From Panagrolaimus kolymaensis (lineage: Eukaryota > Nematoda > Chromadorea > Rhabditida > Panagrolaimidae), in NCBI GenBank assembly GCA_028622995.1, contig JAJQJQ010000005.1, positions 3,720,001 through 3,784,000 of the forward strand: a stretch of DNA of 64,000 bases. Reading direction: 5' to 3'. The translations under genes and the position numbers were made by a program. Within the stretch, counting starts at the first letter, position 1, and each line of letters opens with the position of its first letter. The notes under the pieces are model-generated. The model worked only from the letters and a program-made list of their open reading frames with translations, had not been told where the DNA came from and did no database searches. Below, piece after piece: positions 12,600-23,418 of the stretch.

Positions 12600-14507
12600 T
12601 TATCCATAAATATCCTTCTTTTCAACCACCTTCTTTTCAAACACTTCTTTCTTCTTCTTTTTAGAGCGTCTATTAGATTCCCTACATCGATTTGCGTACT
12701 CTGGATCAGTTGCCTTTTTAAAATGATACTTTGACCTTGCTTTTTTATTTACCTCTGCTTTCTTATCGGGATCACGGTTGTCATTCCATCTTTTATAAGT
12801 TACAGCAATTCGTTCTTTGACTTCTGCATCACTTCGATTTATTTTCTGATTATGTAAGACATCTTCTCGATTACGTAGGTACCAATCATGCTTTCCCAAT
12901 TTTCTTGCTTCTTTATGACGTTCAGTTGAGCGTTTATTACTTTCAAGAGTTTCAGGTCCAGTTCGAAGATTCATACTTGTAAGTCTTTCTCCATTTATTT
13001 GTGCTTCACATATAAGTGCATACAAGTCATTAATTTCTTGTTCAGTTTCCAATTTACCATCAGCCTTGCCATTCTTGATATTTGTCAAGTTGATCTTTAG
13101 CCCACGAGATTTTAGAGAGATTTCATTTGAGATTATTTCAGCTTCGCATTTTATTGCACCTTGAGTTGTGCCAGCGTAAACCACGATCATCAGAATTTCT
13201 TCATTCAGCCTTCTTGCTTTCCGGATCAGTTCACTTTTATTTTTATTTGAATCGAATGACCAACAGTGCTGAGAAAAACGAGAACGAGGTTGTAAGCTTT
13301 CTCCAACGTAGATAATGACACCTTTGTGAATCAAAATGTAACAATAGTGTTCATGTTTAGCAACACATCTGGAAAGCCTTGAACGGGCTTTAGCAGCATT
13401 TCCATTAACATCACGAGAAGACTCTACATCGATTCCATTTGTCTTTCCAAGATTAACATGAGCACCATCCATAGGAAAAGCAAGAACAGACAAACACTTA
13501 GGAGCTCGACCATTAGGATCACGAGAAGACTCTACATCGATTCCATCATTCTTTCCATCATGAACATGAGCGCCATCCAAAGTTGAAGAAGAAGAGAGAA
13601 GCGTAGGAGGAGAAGAAGCAAGAATTACAGGATCTTCTGATGAACTCATAGCATTAGTGGATCCTTGACGTTCAAGATCGTCATAAAAAAGTTCGAATCG
13701 TTTTAACATTACAGGTAAATGACTTTCTGACAACTTGTCATCCAAGAATTTAGAAATCAAAGTAGCTGAATTTCTATTTTAACCAATATCTTCTGCTAGT
13801 TGATAGATTTTTTTATTATGATCTAAATAATATATATCAGTCGTTAGTCTATAAAAATAATATTTACCTTTCTTGTACTTTTCCACTTTTTTTTTCATAG
13901 CAATAACTTTCTCATTATCATACTTCATTCCAGAACTATTAATAGTTCTGAAAATATGTTTTCTTCTATTGATTTCAGTGACAGAGATTCTATCATTCTT
14001 TCCAACATTAACATCCAAAGAAGAAGGAGAAGTAAGAGATGAAGCACTTAAAGAAGCATTGTCGAGATCATCAGATGACCCTACATCGATTCCATTTGTC
14101 TTTCCATCATGACCATCAGCACCATCCAAAGAAAAAGTTGAAGAAGCAACCATAGGAGGATAAGCAAGAGTTGACGAACGCTTTGAAGTTGGACTATTAA
14201 CATTACGAAAAGACTCTACAACGATTTCATTATGAACATGAGAACCATCCATACGAGAAGAAGCAAGAGTTGTTGACGAACGTTTAGGAGTTGGACCATT
14301 AAGAACACCAGTTGAAGCACGCTTCTTTGAACGAACAAAAGAAGGAGAAGCTTTTTTGGTATCTTTAACCTTAAATATTCAAGGGATGAAAAAAGGTTTT
14401 TTAACAACAATAAAAAAGCATACCTTAGCTTTTACAAAGCTTAATGTGCTTTGCTTTCTTGGAACCATAGCAAAAGACATTAATTTGTCTTTATTAAGCT
14501 TAGACAT
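12600..14507 (-). CDS. GIY-YIG endonuclease-domain protein with N-terminal repeats
   Basis: Start MSKLNKDKLMSF at 14507; a short exon joins one opening VKDTKKASPSF. A good donor (AAAG/GTAAAT at 13867) and acceptor (ATTCAG at 13766) define a 102-base intron that removes an in-frame TAA. The N-terminal half has four imperfect repeats of about 27-33 residues with cores like GKTNGIDVESSRD. The C-terminal half holds a GIY-YIG domain: YCYILIHKGVIIYVGES, RSRFSQH with the conserved Arg, CEAEIIS with the metal-binding Glu, then INLTNIKNG. A Lys/Arg-rich tail follows, good for nucleic acid binding. GIY-YIG enzymes cut DNA in repair (SLX1 type) or as mobile homing nucleases. No RING-type finger of SLX1 is seen, so the role is open. 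Four copies of the block's 13-base motif lie in this gene. Confidence 0.75.
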
Positions 14508-14886
14508 TTTAACAATTAACTTTAAATAAATAGTTTTACACAGATTAAGAGAATAATAAACAAGGTTTATCAGTTTTTATAAAGAAAAAATCAGAAATGA
14601 AAAATGGCTAAAGAACAACTGCTTATAAAAGTTTCGACACGAAGCATACTTTACCTTTTTGGGTATTCATGTTGGACATGGCAAAAACCCGCGTTTTTGA
14701 ATTGCTTCTTTATCATAAAAAAAGACATAATTTGATTCAAGCTTCCTTTTTTTAGCTTTCAACCAAACATACAAAAAAGAGACACAAGTTTTTTTTTTCA
14801 ATCTTTATTCAATCTATTAAAATTACATAAATACTATAACACAGTTTTAATATTAGTTTACTACAATACACAAAAGTAAGTTATAA
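14508..14886. other. Intergenic, promoter side of GIY-YIG gene
   Basis: AT-rich, between the start of the GIY-YIG gene and the stop codon of the polymerase gene. No site is recognised. Confidence 0.5.
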
Positions 14887-16864
14887 TTATTCAGTGTTTG
14901 AAAAGACCAATTGAAGAGGAAGACGAAGGAGAAAGTGGAAGATGATGAGAGCAATTTTCCAGCCATTAACATTACACGATCTTGCCATATTCGATTCAGC
15001 ACAGTGATCATAAGCGATGATTATTTTAGAGAAGGTATCTCTTTCACTACCATCTGTCAATGGGCATTCTTCAGTTGGTTTTCGTCCTTTGAGTGTAAAT
15101 GCCATTTTAGACTTGATTTTATCAAACTTGATCATATATGCGCAGAAATCACGAATCAGTTTTTCGATTGACATTCGACCAGCATTGATAGGTTGAGGAG
15201 CATGTTCGATATCATAAATGAAGCTTAGACAAGCAACGACCAATGCAGAACTAAAATGAATAACACTCTACAACTATTTTTCATTCATCAAAAATCAAAC
15301 CTGGATAAACACATCATTTTTGTACCAATTGCGTTGGTTCTTTTCATAACGTATTTCATACCAGCGATAAATAGAGTAAGACGTTCTTTTTCTTCATTTG
15401 ATCGAGCTGCCAAGAGGTTTACGATTTCCAAGTTGAACTGAAGACCAACAGGATTCGGATTGATATCCATTTCGAGATCAAAGCCTCTCCATTTAGTGAC
15501 AGCATGGAGAATAGGTTGCTAAAAAAATCTTTGGTTTAACTAAACGATTAAAAAAGGAGTAAAACAACTTACTAATCCACGGCAAGCATATAATGTTTTA
15601 AACCGACGCAAAGAATATCTAATATGATTTCTCAAATGGCGGTTTATCCAATTATATCTCGCTACAGCTATTTGAACATTATCTTCTACAGGAATATCAC
15701 AATTGACAAGTACCAGATCCAGATCACTTCCTTCTTCCATAGCAAGTTCATAAAGAGTCGCACCAGTTTCATGAACTTGATATGGTGGATGTGGACATCT
15801 TCTAAATTGACGAGTCATTACTCCTCTAACCATTACATATGTATCACAGTTGCAGGATTTGAACTTTTCACGATTGAAGCGGTTGATCATTTCAAGCATA
15901 CATCCATGTTTATGTTGACTCTAAAAAGTAATAACATAAATATTTTAACCAACTTATAATAAAAAACTCACCATTAACTTTGGTCGAATAAGTTCAGTGA
16001 GATCAATACCAAATTCTGAGACGATAAGCAGTGCTTCGACTTGACGTTTCTTTGCCAACATTTCACTTGTTTCGTAAGCTTTGGTTTTCTTTCTTGAAAT
16101 GAGTAATAAATTCCAGGCATCTTTCCATCGTTGAACAAGTGTGGGTTCAAGTTGGTTGAGGTCTCGTCCTTGAAAGTTGAACGCTACATCTATTTGATCA
16201 TCCAAATCTCTGCCATAAATGAAGTTATATGTTGTAACATCTCCTTCATTACCACCAAGAGCAAAACCATAAGGACCATAAAAGAAATCATGTGGATTAC
16301 GTTCAGCATATTGAGCTTGAGCTTCTTGACGTTGACGGAGAAGTTGATCTTCGATATCTTCGCGACGTTCATCGTGAATTTCACGTGGTAAAGGAGCAAT
16401 GACATGTGGAACTACAGGTTCAAAAACATCAAGAGGATTAACAGCAACATCATTGACTTGAATACCATTATCAATTTCTCTAACAGCATTGTCAATATTT
16501 GGATCAACAAATTCAATACGTTCAGCATTAGCATAGCGGAATCTTTCAAAAATGTTGTATGGATCACGACGTTGGACGATACTTTGTTCAGTTTGAATAA
16601 GGCTATCCACAGCATCATTAAATCTTGTATCAACAGCATATGCAAATTGATCATCATCAAATGCTCGATCAGTTAAATCAACGTGCCAGAAAAACTATAA
16701 ATTACAGCTTTATATAAATAATAAAAGCAAAGTAAAGATAAACTAACTTCGTTGGTGGTGATAGCTAATCCAAGAAGGTTATATTCAATAGTGCCAACAT
16801 GACGAATAACTTCCATCAGTTGATCGTTGAGATGAAGTCGTGGATCATTTGGTTCTTCGGCCAT
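14887..16864 (-). CDS. Noncanonical poly(A)/poly(U) polymerase (TUTase-like nucleotidyltransferase)
   Basis: Five exons from MAEEPNDPRLHL (16864). After an acidic, disordered-looking N-terminal third (HDERREDIEDQLL region) comes a Pol-beta-type nucleotidyltransferase core: ETGATLYELAMEEGSDLDLVLVN carries the G-x motif and the first two catalytic Asp (SDLDL). WRGFDLEMDINPNPVG gives the third Asp in the usual setting. RLTLFIAGMKYVMKR then LSRFDFSALVVACLSF is the alpha-helical PAP/OAS1 part, and SERDTFSKIIIAYDHCAESN matches the PAP-associated segment. Enzymes of this class (GLD-2, CID-1/PUP, CDE-1 in nematodes) add A or U tails to RNA 3' ends in the cytoplasm or germ granules. The usual Gly-Ser is Gly-Ala here. 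It shares a palindromic leader with the divergent zinc-knuckle gene, which suggests co-expression. Confidence 0.75.
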
Positions 16865-16950
16865 TATCAAAGCACTCTACAACGATTTATGATATTCTTG
16901 ATGATGATGTATCTACAGCTATTTATGATATTCTTGATGAAGACGTTCCA
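16864..16950 (-). repeat. 34-bp leader repeat, two units
   Basis: Unit built on ATCATCATCAAGAATATCAT followed by AAATCGTTGTAGAG or AAATAGCTGTAGAT on the minus strand. It lies directly upstream of the polymerase start codon. Confidence 0.75.
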
Positions 16951-17564
16951 AAAGTTGCATAAAAAGTTGAAGAAGTTTTGAGGTTGAAAGTTTCGATGAA
17001 AGCAGCAGCAGCAGATTTTTGTTGAGAAAACCCTGAAACAAACACAAATATTAGTAAAGCTTTATATTTTTTTAGAAAATAAAAGAACGAAAAATAATTA
17101 CCGATGTTCAAAACAAAAAAAAATGGAGCAAGATCAAAACACAACTTCAACTGAAGTTTCAAAAAGTTGAAGAATGAATGAAGGAGAAAAAAAAGTGAGT
17201 GAATGCTTTCATTTTCTCTCTCTCACAAATTTTAGCATATTTTCTCATAAAACTTTCACAAACAAAATAACACGCAAATTTTTCGTTTCGCGATCATTTT
17301 TCTTCTCTCTTTCACTTTTTTTTTCTCCTTCATTCATTCTTCAACTTTTTGAAACTTCAGTTGAAGTTGTGTTTTGATCTTGCTCCATTTTGTTTTGTTT
17401 TGAAAATCGGTAATTATTTTTCGTTCTTTTATTTTCTAAAAAAATATAAAGCTTTACTAATATTTGTGTTTGTTTCAGGGTTTTCTCAACAAAAATCTGC
17501 TGCTGCTGCTTTCATCGAAACTTTCAACCTCAAAACTTCTTCAACTTTTTATGCAACTTTTGGA

Positions 17565-17675
17565 ACGTCTTCATCAAGAATATCATAAATAGCTGTAGAT
17601 ACATCATCATCAAGAATATCATAAATAGCTGTAGAGACATCATCATCAAGAATATCATAAATCGTTGTAGAGTGC
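17565..17675 (+). repeat. 34-bp leader repeat, three units
   Basis: Mirror of the repeat at 16864-16950 but with three units. Each ends with the 13-base motif or a variant (17587, 17623, 17660). It lies directly upstream of the zinc-knuckle start codon. Confidence 0.8.
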
Positions 17676-17682
17676 TTTGATA

Positions 17683-20101
17683 ATGGCCGATGGTAATGGT
17701 GCTGATTGGAACAACGAAGCTGGAACTCAAGCCTTGCTCAAAATGCTTAGAATGAGAATGGAATTCTCCTTGGGTGCTCTACGAATGATGATTATTAGAC
17801 TATCTGGTGGATTGAAGTACAAACATCTCCAACCTTCTTACAAGCTACCATTTCGAAACTACCTTCATGCTGCCGAAAGACTTCAAGCTCAACTGGTATC
17901 CTTTATGAATTTTGAGACTTTCAAGATGAGTGATATGGGCTATGTACAAACTCTTATCAACTATTCAACACCTCTCACAAAAGAAATTGAATCTTTCATC
18001 AATGAATATCGAAACTTTATTGATGGCTTTGAATTGGTATCTAGAAAAGATGTGTTTGTTTGTGATAAAGAAGGTAATGAAATTGAGTGTGAAGTTCCTG
18101 TAATTCCTGGAGTTATGTCTGTTAGTGGAATAAATCAAGATCCTTCAAAAGCAACACCTGCTACTGAATTTGTTAAATTGCTTGCTCCAACTCAAACATC
18201 GTACCGCTTTGAAACTGAAGAAGTTAAAGAAGGTGAAGAACGCAAGAACAAATTTACTCTTTTTAGTAAGTTTATTTATTCCTTGAATTGAACTTATTAA
18301 ACTCATTTTTAGTTCTTGAAAAGGGTCAATGTGGAAATTGCCTTCAAATGGATCAACATGTTGGTAAATGCAAGCGACCAATGAAATGTTTCCTATGTCA
18401 TCAAAAAGGATTGGATGGTCCAGAAACTCATCACAAATCTGAAGAATGCAAATTCCGTATGTTATAAATCGTTGTAGAGAAGGAAGAAAGTTTATGATCA
18501 TATTTTCAGATATTTGTAGCAACTGTCGAAAGCCATCACATGGTCCAAAGAAATGCCCATTACTTGGTATTCGATGTTGGAAGTGTTTACAAACTGGTCA
18601 TTATCATCACGAATGTCCAAATGCTGGAAAAGAAGGTGTGAAATGTTTGATGTGCGATGGTTATGGACATTTCTTGGATGAATGTGATATCGAGTGCGCG
18701 AATTGTCATACTGAAGGCCATATCCATACTTACTGTTCGGTGCCTCCTTGTTTACTCTGTACTGGGGATGGGCGTTTCAATCATGGTACTCTCGACTGCT
18801 TCAACCATAATCATCGAAAGGATAAACCTTGCAAAACATGTGGCAACAAAGAACATATCGCAAAAGAATGCAAATTGAAATGGTACACTTGTAAACCTTG
18901 TCGACAATGTGGTTCAAAGCTTCATCCAACTAATAAGTGTCCACCTTACTGCAAGAAGTGTCACCAACATCATGGTTTGAATCAATGTAAAGGAGACCGA
19001 AATCGTTGTAGAGTTTGTTGGATGCATCATGGTCGATTTGCTGAATGTCCGAAAATGAAAGATTCAATCCGTCATTATGTTCCAACATGTGGCTTATGTG
19101 CTAATAACAAACACACTTTTTCTGAATGTCCTTTATACAAAGAACCAATTCCATATTGTGCTAAATGTGAAGGATATCATCTTCGTGGAATTCAATGTGC
19201 TGTAGCTTTTTATTTGTATCAACGTTTCCCAGAAGTTCCGCAATATTACGAATCTCAAAGACAACATCGAAACTTCTTCAATGAATCTTATCATCAACAA
19301 GGCTCATCATCAAGTAACTTCCAATCTAGCTTTCAACAAAGATCAAGCCGTATGTCACAATCTGCATTTCCTTCTTCTTCTTTTTCTCAAAATCAACAAC
19401 CTATTGCTGTTGTTGCTCCGTCTTCATCACGTTCAAACTTTCAAAGTTCTCAACCTTATCAACGTTCAAGCCGCTATGAAGCATCATCAAAGAATCAACT
19501 TCGTGATCCTTATTGTCGTATTTGCAGAAATTATCATCTTGATAATGTTTCTTGTGAAATTGCCGCTGATTTTCGACATCGTGGAAGTAAGCTTTTTTAG
19601 TCTTTTATTGTTAAATAAGTATTTATTTTTCTTTTAGTTACAAGTGCTAATGCTGGACGATACCTTTCTAATCTTGAACGTGAACGTGAACGTGGAATAG
19701 TTGTAGAGAATGCTGCTCGTCAATCACGACAAGAACCTGCTCGTAGAACAAATGCTCGAAATCATAGCTCTCCACCACGTTTAACTGATCATCATTCATC
19801 TCATCGTTCTAGCTCTCATTCACCAAAAGAATCTCGTTCTCGTCGTTCTTCTGAATTAGGAAGAAATCGTGATGAATCTCATCGATCTCCTGAATTGAAA
19901 AAGCCAAGATCTCCTGCTCAAAGACGAGAAGCTGTTGATACTCGTAATGAAAATGATCCAAATGATTTGCCTATTTGCAAAAAATGTGGTGCACGTCATA
20001 TACCTCGAAATGCTAGAGATTGTCAGGTTGCATGGGGTGCTGCGCAATGTCGAGTTTGTAAAACCTGGCATGCTAATGGTAGCTTTGGATGCAAAAAGTA
20101 A
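17683..20101 (+). CDS. Multi-CCHC zinc-knuckle protein
   Basis: Start MADGNGADWNNE (17683), 11 bases after a 13-base motif copy. The first exon, about 195 residues, is helical with no recognised domain. Short introns at about 18267-18312, 18454-18510 and 19588-19638 join the rest. From GQCGNCLQ on there is an array of about a dozen Cys/His knuckles of CCHC or related spacing (CSNCRKPSHGPKKC, CWKCLQTGHYHHEC, CKTCGNKEHIAKEC, CRVCWMHHGRFAEC). A Ser/Gln-rich linker follows, then another knuckle, an RS-rich stretch (SHSPKESRSRRSS) and a last pair (CKKCGARH, CRVCKTWHANGSFGC). Such arrays bind single-stranded nucleic acid, as in CNBP-type proteins and retroelement Gag. No polymerase, protease or integrase is near, so a cellular RNA-binding role is preferred. 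Divergent pairing with the tailing enzyme suggests a shared RNA pathway. Confidence 0.75.
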
Positions 20102-20402
20102 AAAATTAATTGAATATTTATCCTATTTAATATTTCCATAGGATACTAATTATTCTGTGTTGAATCTTTCGTTCAACTTCTGTATGTTTATGTATTAAAT
20201 AATAAAGGTTTTATAATAATTTCTGCTCCTTCTTTTTTGTTTTTGTTTCAAACTTTAGTTGTAATTGATATGGCATACTCGCTTTAAAGAATGTTCAATG
20301 GAAACTTTGATACACAAACAACTTTCTTACTTAACTTTTATTTTATCACAAATAAACCAACAACAACAAAACATAATAAACTTTTAAATCAACATAATAC
20401 AA
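20102..20402. other. Convergent intergenic gap
   Basis: 3' ends of the zinc-knuckle gene (plus) and the BTB gene (minus) face each other. AATAAA-type signals occur near 20200 and 20355. No gene is seen. Confidence 0.6.
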
Positions 20403-21961
20403 TTATAAGAATCCTTTACAAATTTTTTTCAAGGTTTCTTTAGCAAAATCAGCATTGAGATCATCATAACCAGGAATAAAAGTTTTCTTACGAATGTAAT
20501 GGATCATTTGTTTCATGCATTCTTTTTTAAGTTCAACACAATCCATTTCAATAGCGATATTTGCTGAGCAACAAAGATTTCCAGTTTCAATTTCAGCTCT
20601 AAGACGAAGTTCAATTTCATCCTGAAATATTTTCTTCTGTTTAGATAAGAGTTTTGAAAATGTAACAAACCTTAACCCAAGCAAGTTGATATTTATTTGA
20701 GAAATCAAGCACAGCAATAAGAGTTTCTCGATCAAGATTTGCGACAACATCAAAATCATACAACGCTTTTACAGCCTCTACAACGATTCCAAATTCAAAG
20801 GTTTCTTCTTCATTGATGATAGCTTCTTCTTTCGATTCTTCAGTTTCACCAATCCCAATTCCAAGTTTCTCTGCGAATTCAGGTGCACGTTTTTGAAGAA
20901 CAAGCTTATGAACCTATAAAATTGAATGCATTTGCTTTGTAAATCATTAATAAAATAACGAGAAACTTACCTTCATTTCATCATCACCTATTTTGATAAT
21001 GAAGTCACAATCTTCGTCATCCCAAAGACATTCTTCAAGAACTAAAAGCTTTGGCTTCTTTGGTGGAACAGGAGAAACAAAAGGTCGCATAAGATCTTCA
21101 GGAACTTTCCAAGTTGAATCATCAGCTTCATCATCAGAGCATCTGATCTGTTTACCACGAGCATAGAGACAGTTCATAAGAGTATCATAACTACGATCAT
21201 TTTCTTCCAGTTTAAGGTCAGAAAAGACAGTGCCAACGGCTTCGCCTTGATTATTCTTTTTAACCAATGTTGCTTTGTTACCAACTAAGCTGAATTCACC
21301 AGAAAATGGAAAACTTTTCTTCTTTTTCTTTGCACTTTCAGCTGGTCCAAAGATACATTGATAAACTTTAGTTTGGTTAAAAGGTTCAGGAATAACAACA
21401 GGTTCTTCAACTGCTTTGCGTTTCATACAACCAGTTGACGCTACATCGATTTGCCTTTCTTGTTTACGACCAGTTGACGCTACATCGATTTGTCCTTCTT
21501 GTTTCCCATCCGATGATGAACCTTGACTTTGACTTTCACGTTGAGAAGAATGCTGAGAAGAATGCTGAGAAGAATGCTGAGAAGGATGTTGAGAAGGATG
21601 TTGAGAAGGATGTTGAGAAGGATGTTGAGAAGGATGTTGAGAAGAATGTTGAGAAGAACGTTGAGAAGAAAGTTGAGTTGATTCACGTTGAGAAGGACGT
21701 TGAGTTTCACGTTGAGAAGGAGGAGTAAATTGCATTGTTGGGCTGCGGTGAACAGGAGAAAAATTGTTTGAGGAAAGAGAATCAGTACTTCGTTGAACCA
21801 AATTACTAAAAATTTGATATATTACAAAAATAAAGTGAAAGAAAGTTAAGAAATAATTACCGAGAAGGATTTTGTGGTGCTTTTAAGCTTTGTTCAGAAA
21901 CCTTAAAGGTAGTTCCACCTTGAGTGGTAATTTCAAAAACAATTTTCTTGGCTTCAGACAT
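20403..21961 (-). CDS. BTB/POZ-domain protein with Ser-Gln-His-Pro repeat
   Basis: The start is taken at MSEAKKIVFEI (21961); the frame stays open up to 22069, so a longer N-terminus is possible. A short exon joins a Ser/Gln-rich region with SQHPSQHPS repeats. Two GRKQERQIDVASTG-type segments follow. A domain with VYQCIFGPAESAKK and GEFSLVGNKATLVKKN comes next (unrecognised). Then a BTB fold begins at DCDFIIKIGDDEMKVHKLVL and runs through FEFGIVVEAVKALYDFDV and LDFSNKYQLAWVKDEIELRL, ending KICKGFL. BTB proteins in nematodes often act as CUL-3 ubiquitin-ligase adaptors; the N-terminal part would then choose the substrate. That role is inferred from the family. The gene is divergent from the PCNA-like gene about 320 bases away and carries three motif copies (20776, 21439, 21478). 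Confidence 0.75.
21535..21700 (-). repeat. 12-bp coding minisatellite (Ser-Gln-His-Pro/Ser)
   Basis: About twelve units of GAGAAGGATGTT and GAGAAGAATGTT (plus-strand view) inside the BTB gene, encoding SQHP or SQHS. Unit length keeps frame, so copy number can vary without breaking the protein. Confidence 0.85.
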
Positions 21962-22280
21962 TACTTCTTTACAGAAAGAAATTTCACAAATTGTGTTAAC
22001 AAAGTTGCTTATTTTGAGTTTGTAAAAAATAAAAGAAGAAAAGCTTTTTGGGCTTCCTTTTTTTAGCATCAGCCATCTTACAACGAAGGCCTAAAAAAGG
22101 GGAATATACAGTATTCCACTGACTTCATTGAATTTTTTGAGATGTTCAATTTTTTTCTTCTAAGTTTTCGATAAATTTTCATTTTGAAACTTTTTTTGTG
22201 TCAAAATTATTTCATCTTTCCTGATTCGTTTGCTACCATCTCGTTTATTGAATCATTTTCTGAATCGTTGTAGAGTGAGT
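21962..22280. promoter_or_regulatory. Divergent promoter, BTB and PCNA-like genes
   Basis: A gap of about 320 bases between opposite start codons. A motif copy sits at 22263-22275, five bases before the PCNA-like ATG. On the other strand a related CGTTGTAAGATGG occurs at about 22068-22081 before a short upstream frame. No E2F site is seen, unlike rnr-1. Confidence 0.5.
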
Positions 22281-23418
22281 ATGGCTCCTCTTTTGAAAGC
22301 TAAACTTGGGGAAGTTTCAACGTTTATGAAAGCTATGGACATTGTGAAAGATCTCGTGCCAGATGTTACATTGAATTTCGACAAAAATGGTTTGTTCTTC
22401 CATTCTTATGATGTCCCAAAAGTTTCTCTTGTTTCTTTCTTGCTTCCTCGTGGTGAATTCGAAGAATATACATCTCATCGCATCCTTGCACTTGGTGTTA
22501 ACATGATTATGCTCTCTAAATATCTCAAATGTGCAAAAAATGATGATTCTTGTCTTCTTCTCTATGATGATGTTAAACCCAATTCTCTTGGTTTAATCTT
22601 TCATGATGAAAGAAAAAGTAGGGTTCAAGTGAGTTTTTTCATATTTATTTCATTCTAAACTTTTAACCTCTTCTTTTTTTAAGGAAGCTGAAATGCTTTT
22701 GATGGATATCGACAATGACCCCTTCGATGATCCAGAAATCGTGCGTGATGCTACTATCGAAATGGATGCTCTTGTTTTCTTCGAAATTTGTTCTCGTGTT
22801 GCTTTGTTTAGTGATGAATTCAGTATCGCTATGGATAAAGATGCCATTTACTTTTATGGAAAAGGTACTGATGGTAACTATTTTAGCAAAATTTGTAAGG
22901 AATCAATAGATGTAGAGCGCTTTGTCTTCAATCCTGCTAAAAAATTCGTATCACAAAAGTTCGCCATCAAGAATATCCTCATCTTCTCAAAATCTCATAT
23001 TATTGCTGATACCGTCCTTCTCTGTTTCTCTCATGCTTTACCAATGCTTGTTGAATATAAATTCATGGAAAGTGGCATCCTTCGTTTTTACATCGCTGGG
23101 AAAGTTGATATTGATGGAGAAAGTGATTGTGAAACTCTTGGTGAAGAAAAAGAATCAGATGGAGAAGAATCTAGCAGCGAAGAAGAATCTAGCAGCGAAG
23201 AAGAATCTGATGGTGAAGAAGATGAAAATCTTGATAAAGATGATTGCTTTGAAAATGAGGATGAATTCATGGACGCTCAAGATGCTGATGAAATGATGGA
23301 AACCGACAAAGCTGCCAAACCTCGTCCTAAGCAAATTGCTGTAGATGATTGGAATGATGTATGGAGTGATGATCTCGGTGATGATTTCGACGATGATGAC
23401 GAAATTTTCAACTTTTAA
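22281..23418 (+). CDS. PCNA-like sliding clamp paralogue with acidic tail
   Basis: Two exons (22281-about 22629 and about 22683-23418), roughly 360 residues. Residues 1-250 follow PCNA in order: LLKAKLGEVSTFMKAMDIVKDLV, FHSYDVPKVSLVSFLLP (PCNA has SSHVSLVQ here), ALGVNMIMLSKYLKCAKNDD (very close to PCNA) and LGLIFHDE. EAEMLLMDIDND stands at the interdomain linker and MLVEYKFMESGILRFYIAGKVD at the end (PCNA: VVEYKIADMGHLKYYLAPK). It then adds about 105 residues rich in Glu, Asp and Ser ending DDDDEIFNF, absent from PCNA. PCNA forms a ring on DNA that holds polymerases, nucleases and ligase. Divergence in the middle third and the tail suggest a specialised clamp, not the replicative one; a second, ordinary PCNA gene should exist elsewhere. 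Motif copies lie just before the ATG and at 22905. Confidence 0.8.
23155..23215 (+). repeat. Short coding repeat in acidic tail
   Basis: Tandem near-copies of GAAGAATCTAGCAGCGAA in the PCNA-like gene, encoding EESSSEEESSSEEES. Probably an expansion of a casein-kinase-II-type acidic serine tract. Confidence 0.6.

Larger units (their letters stand above)
16860..17688. promoter_or_regulatory. Palindromic bidirectional promoter and leader
   Basis: Two arms (about 16860-17207 and 17312-17688) are near-identical inverted copies around a loop of about 100 bases. They run right up to the two start codons (16864 minus, 17683 plus). Each arm reads outward: an A/T-rich start, a GGTAAT donor and TTTCAG acceptor (a 5'-leader intron of about 75 bases), then the 34-bp repeats and the 13-base motif just before ATGGCC or ATGGCCG. 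I see one extra 34-bp unit in the right arm and a few substitutions near 17100/17400. Both mRNAs would therefore carry almost the same 5' leader. Confidence 0.85.

Noticed and set aside
13766..13867. In-frame TAA near 13777 splitting the GIY-YIG gene, or an 18-base mini-intron (GTTAAAATAGAAATTCAG)
   Set aside because: A better donor AAAG/GTAAAT at 13867 with the same acceptor makes a normal 102-base intron that removes the stop and keeps frame.
14423..14507. PCNA-interacting (PIP) box at RKQSTLSFVKAK of the GIY-YIG protein
   Set aside because: Spacing from Gln to the aromatic residue is one short and the second aromatic is missing.
17683..20101. Retrotransposon Gag
   Set aside because: No protease, reverse transcriptase or integrase nearby, no long terminal repeats, and the gene has several introns; domestication from Gag cannot be excluded.
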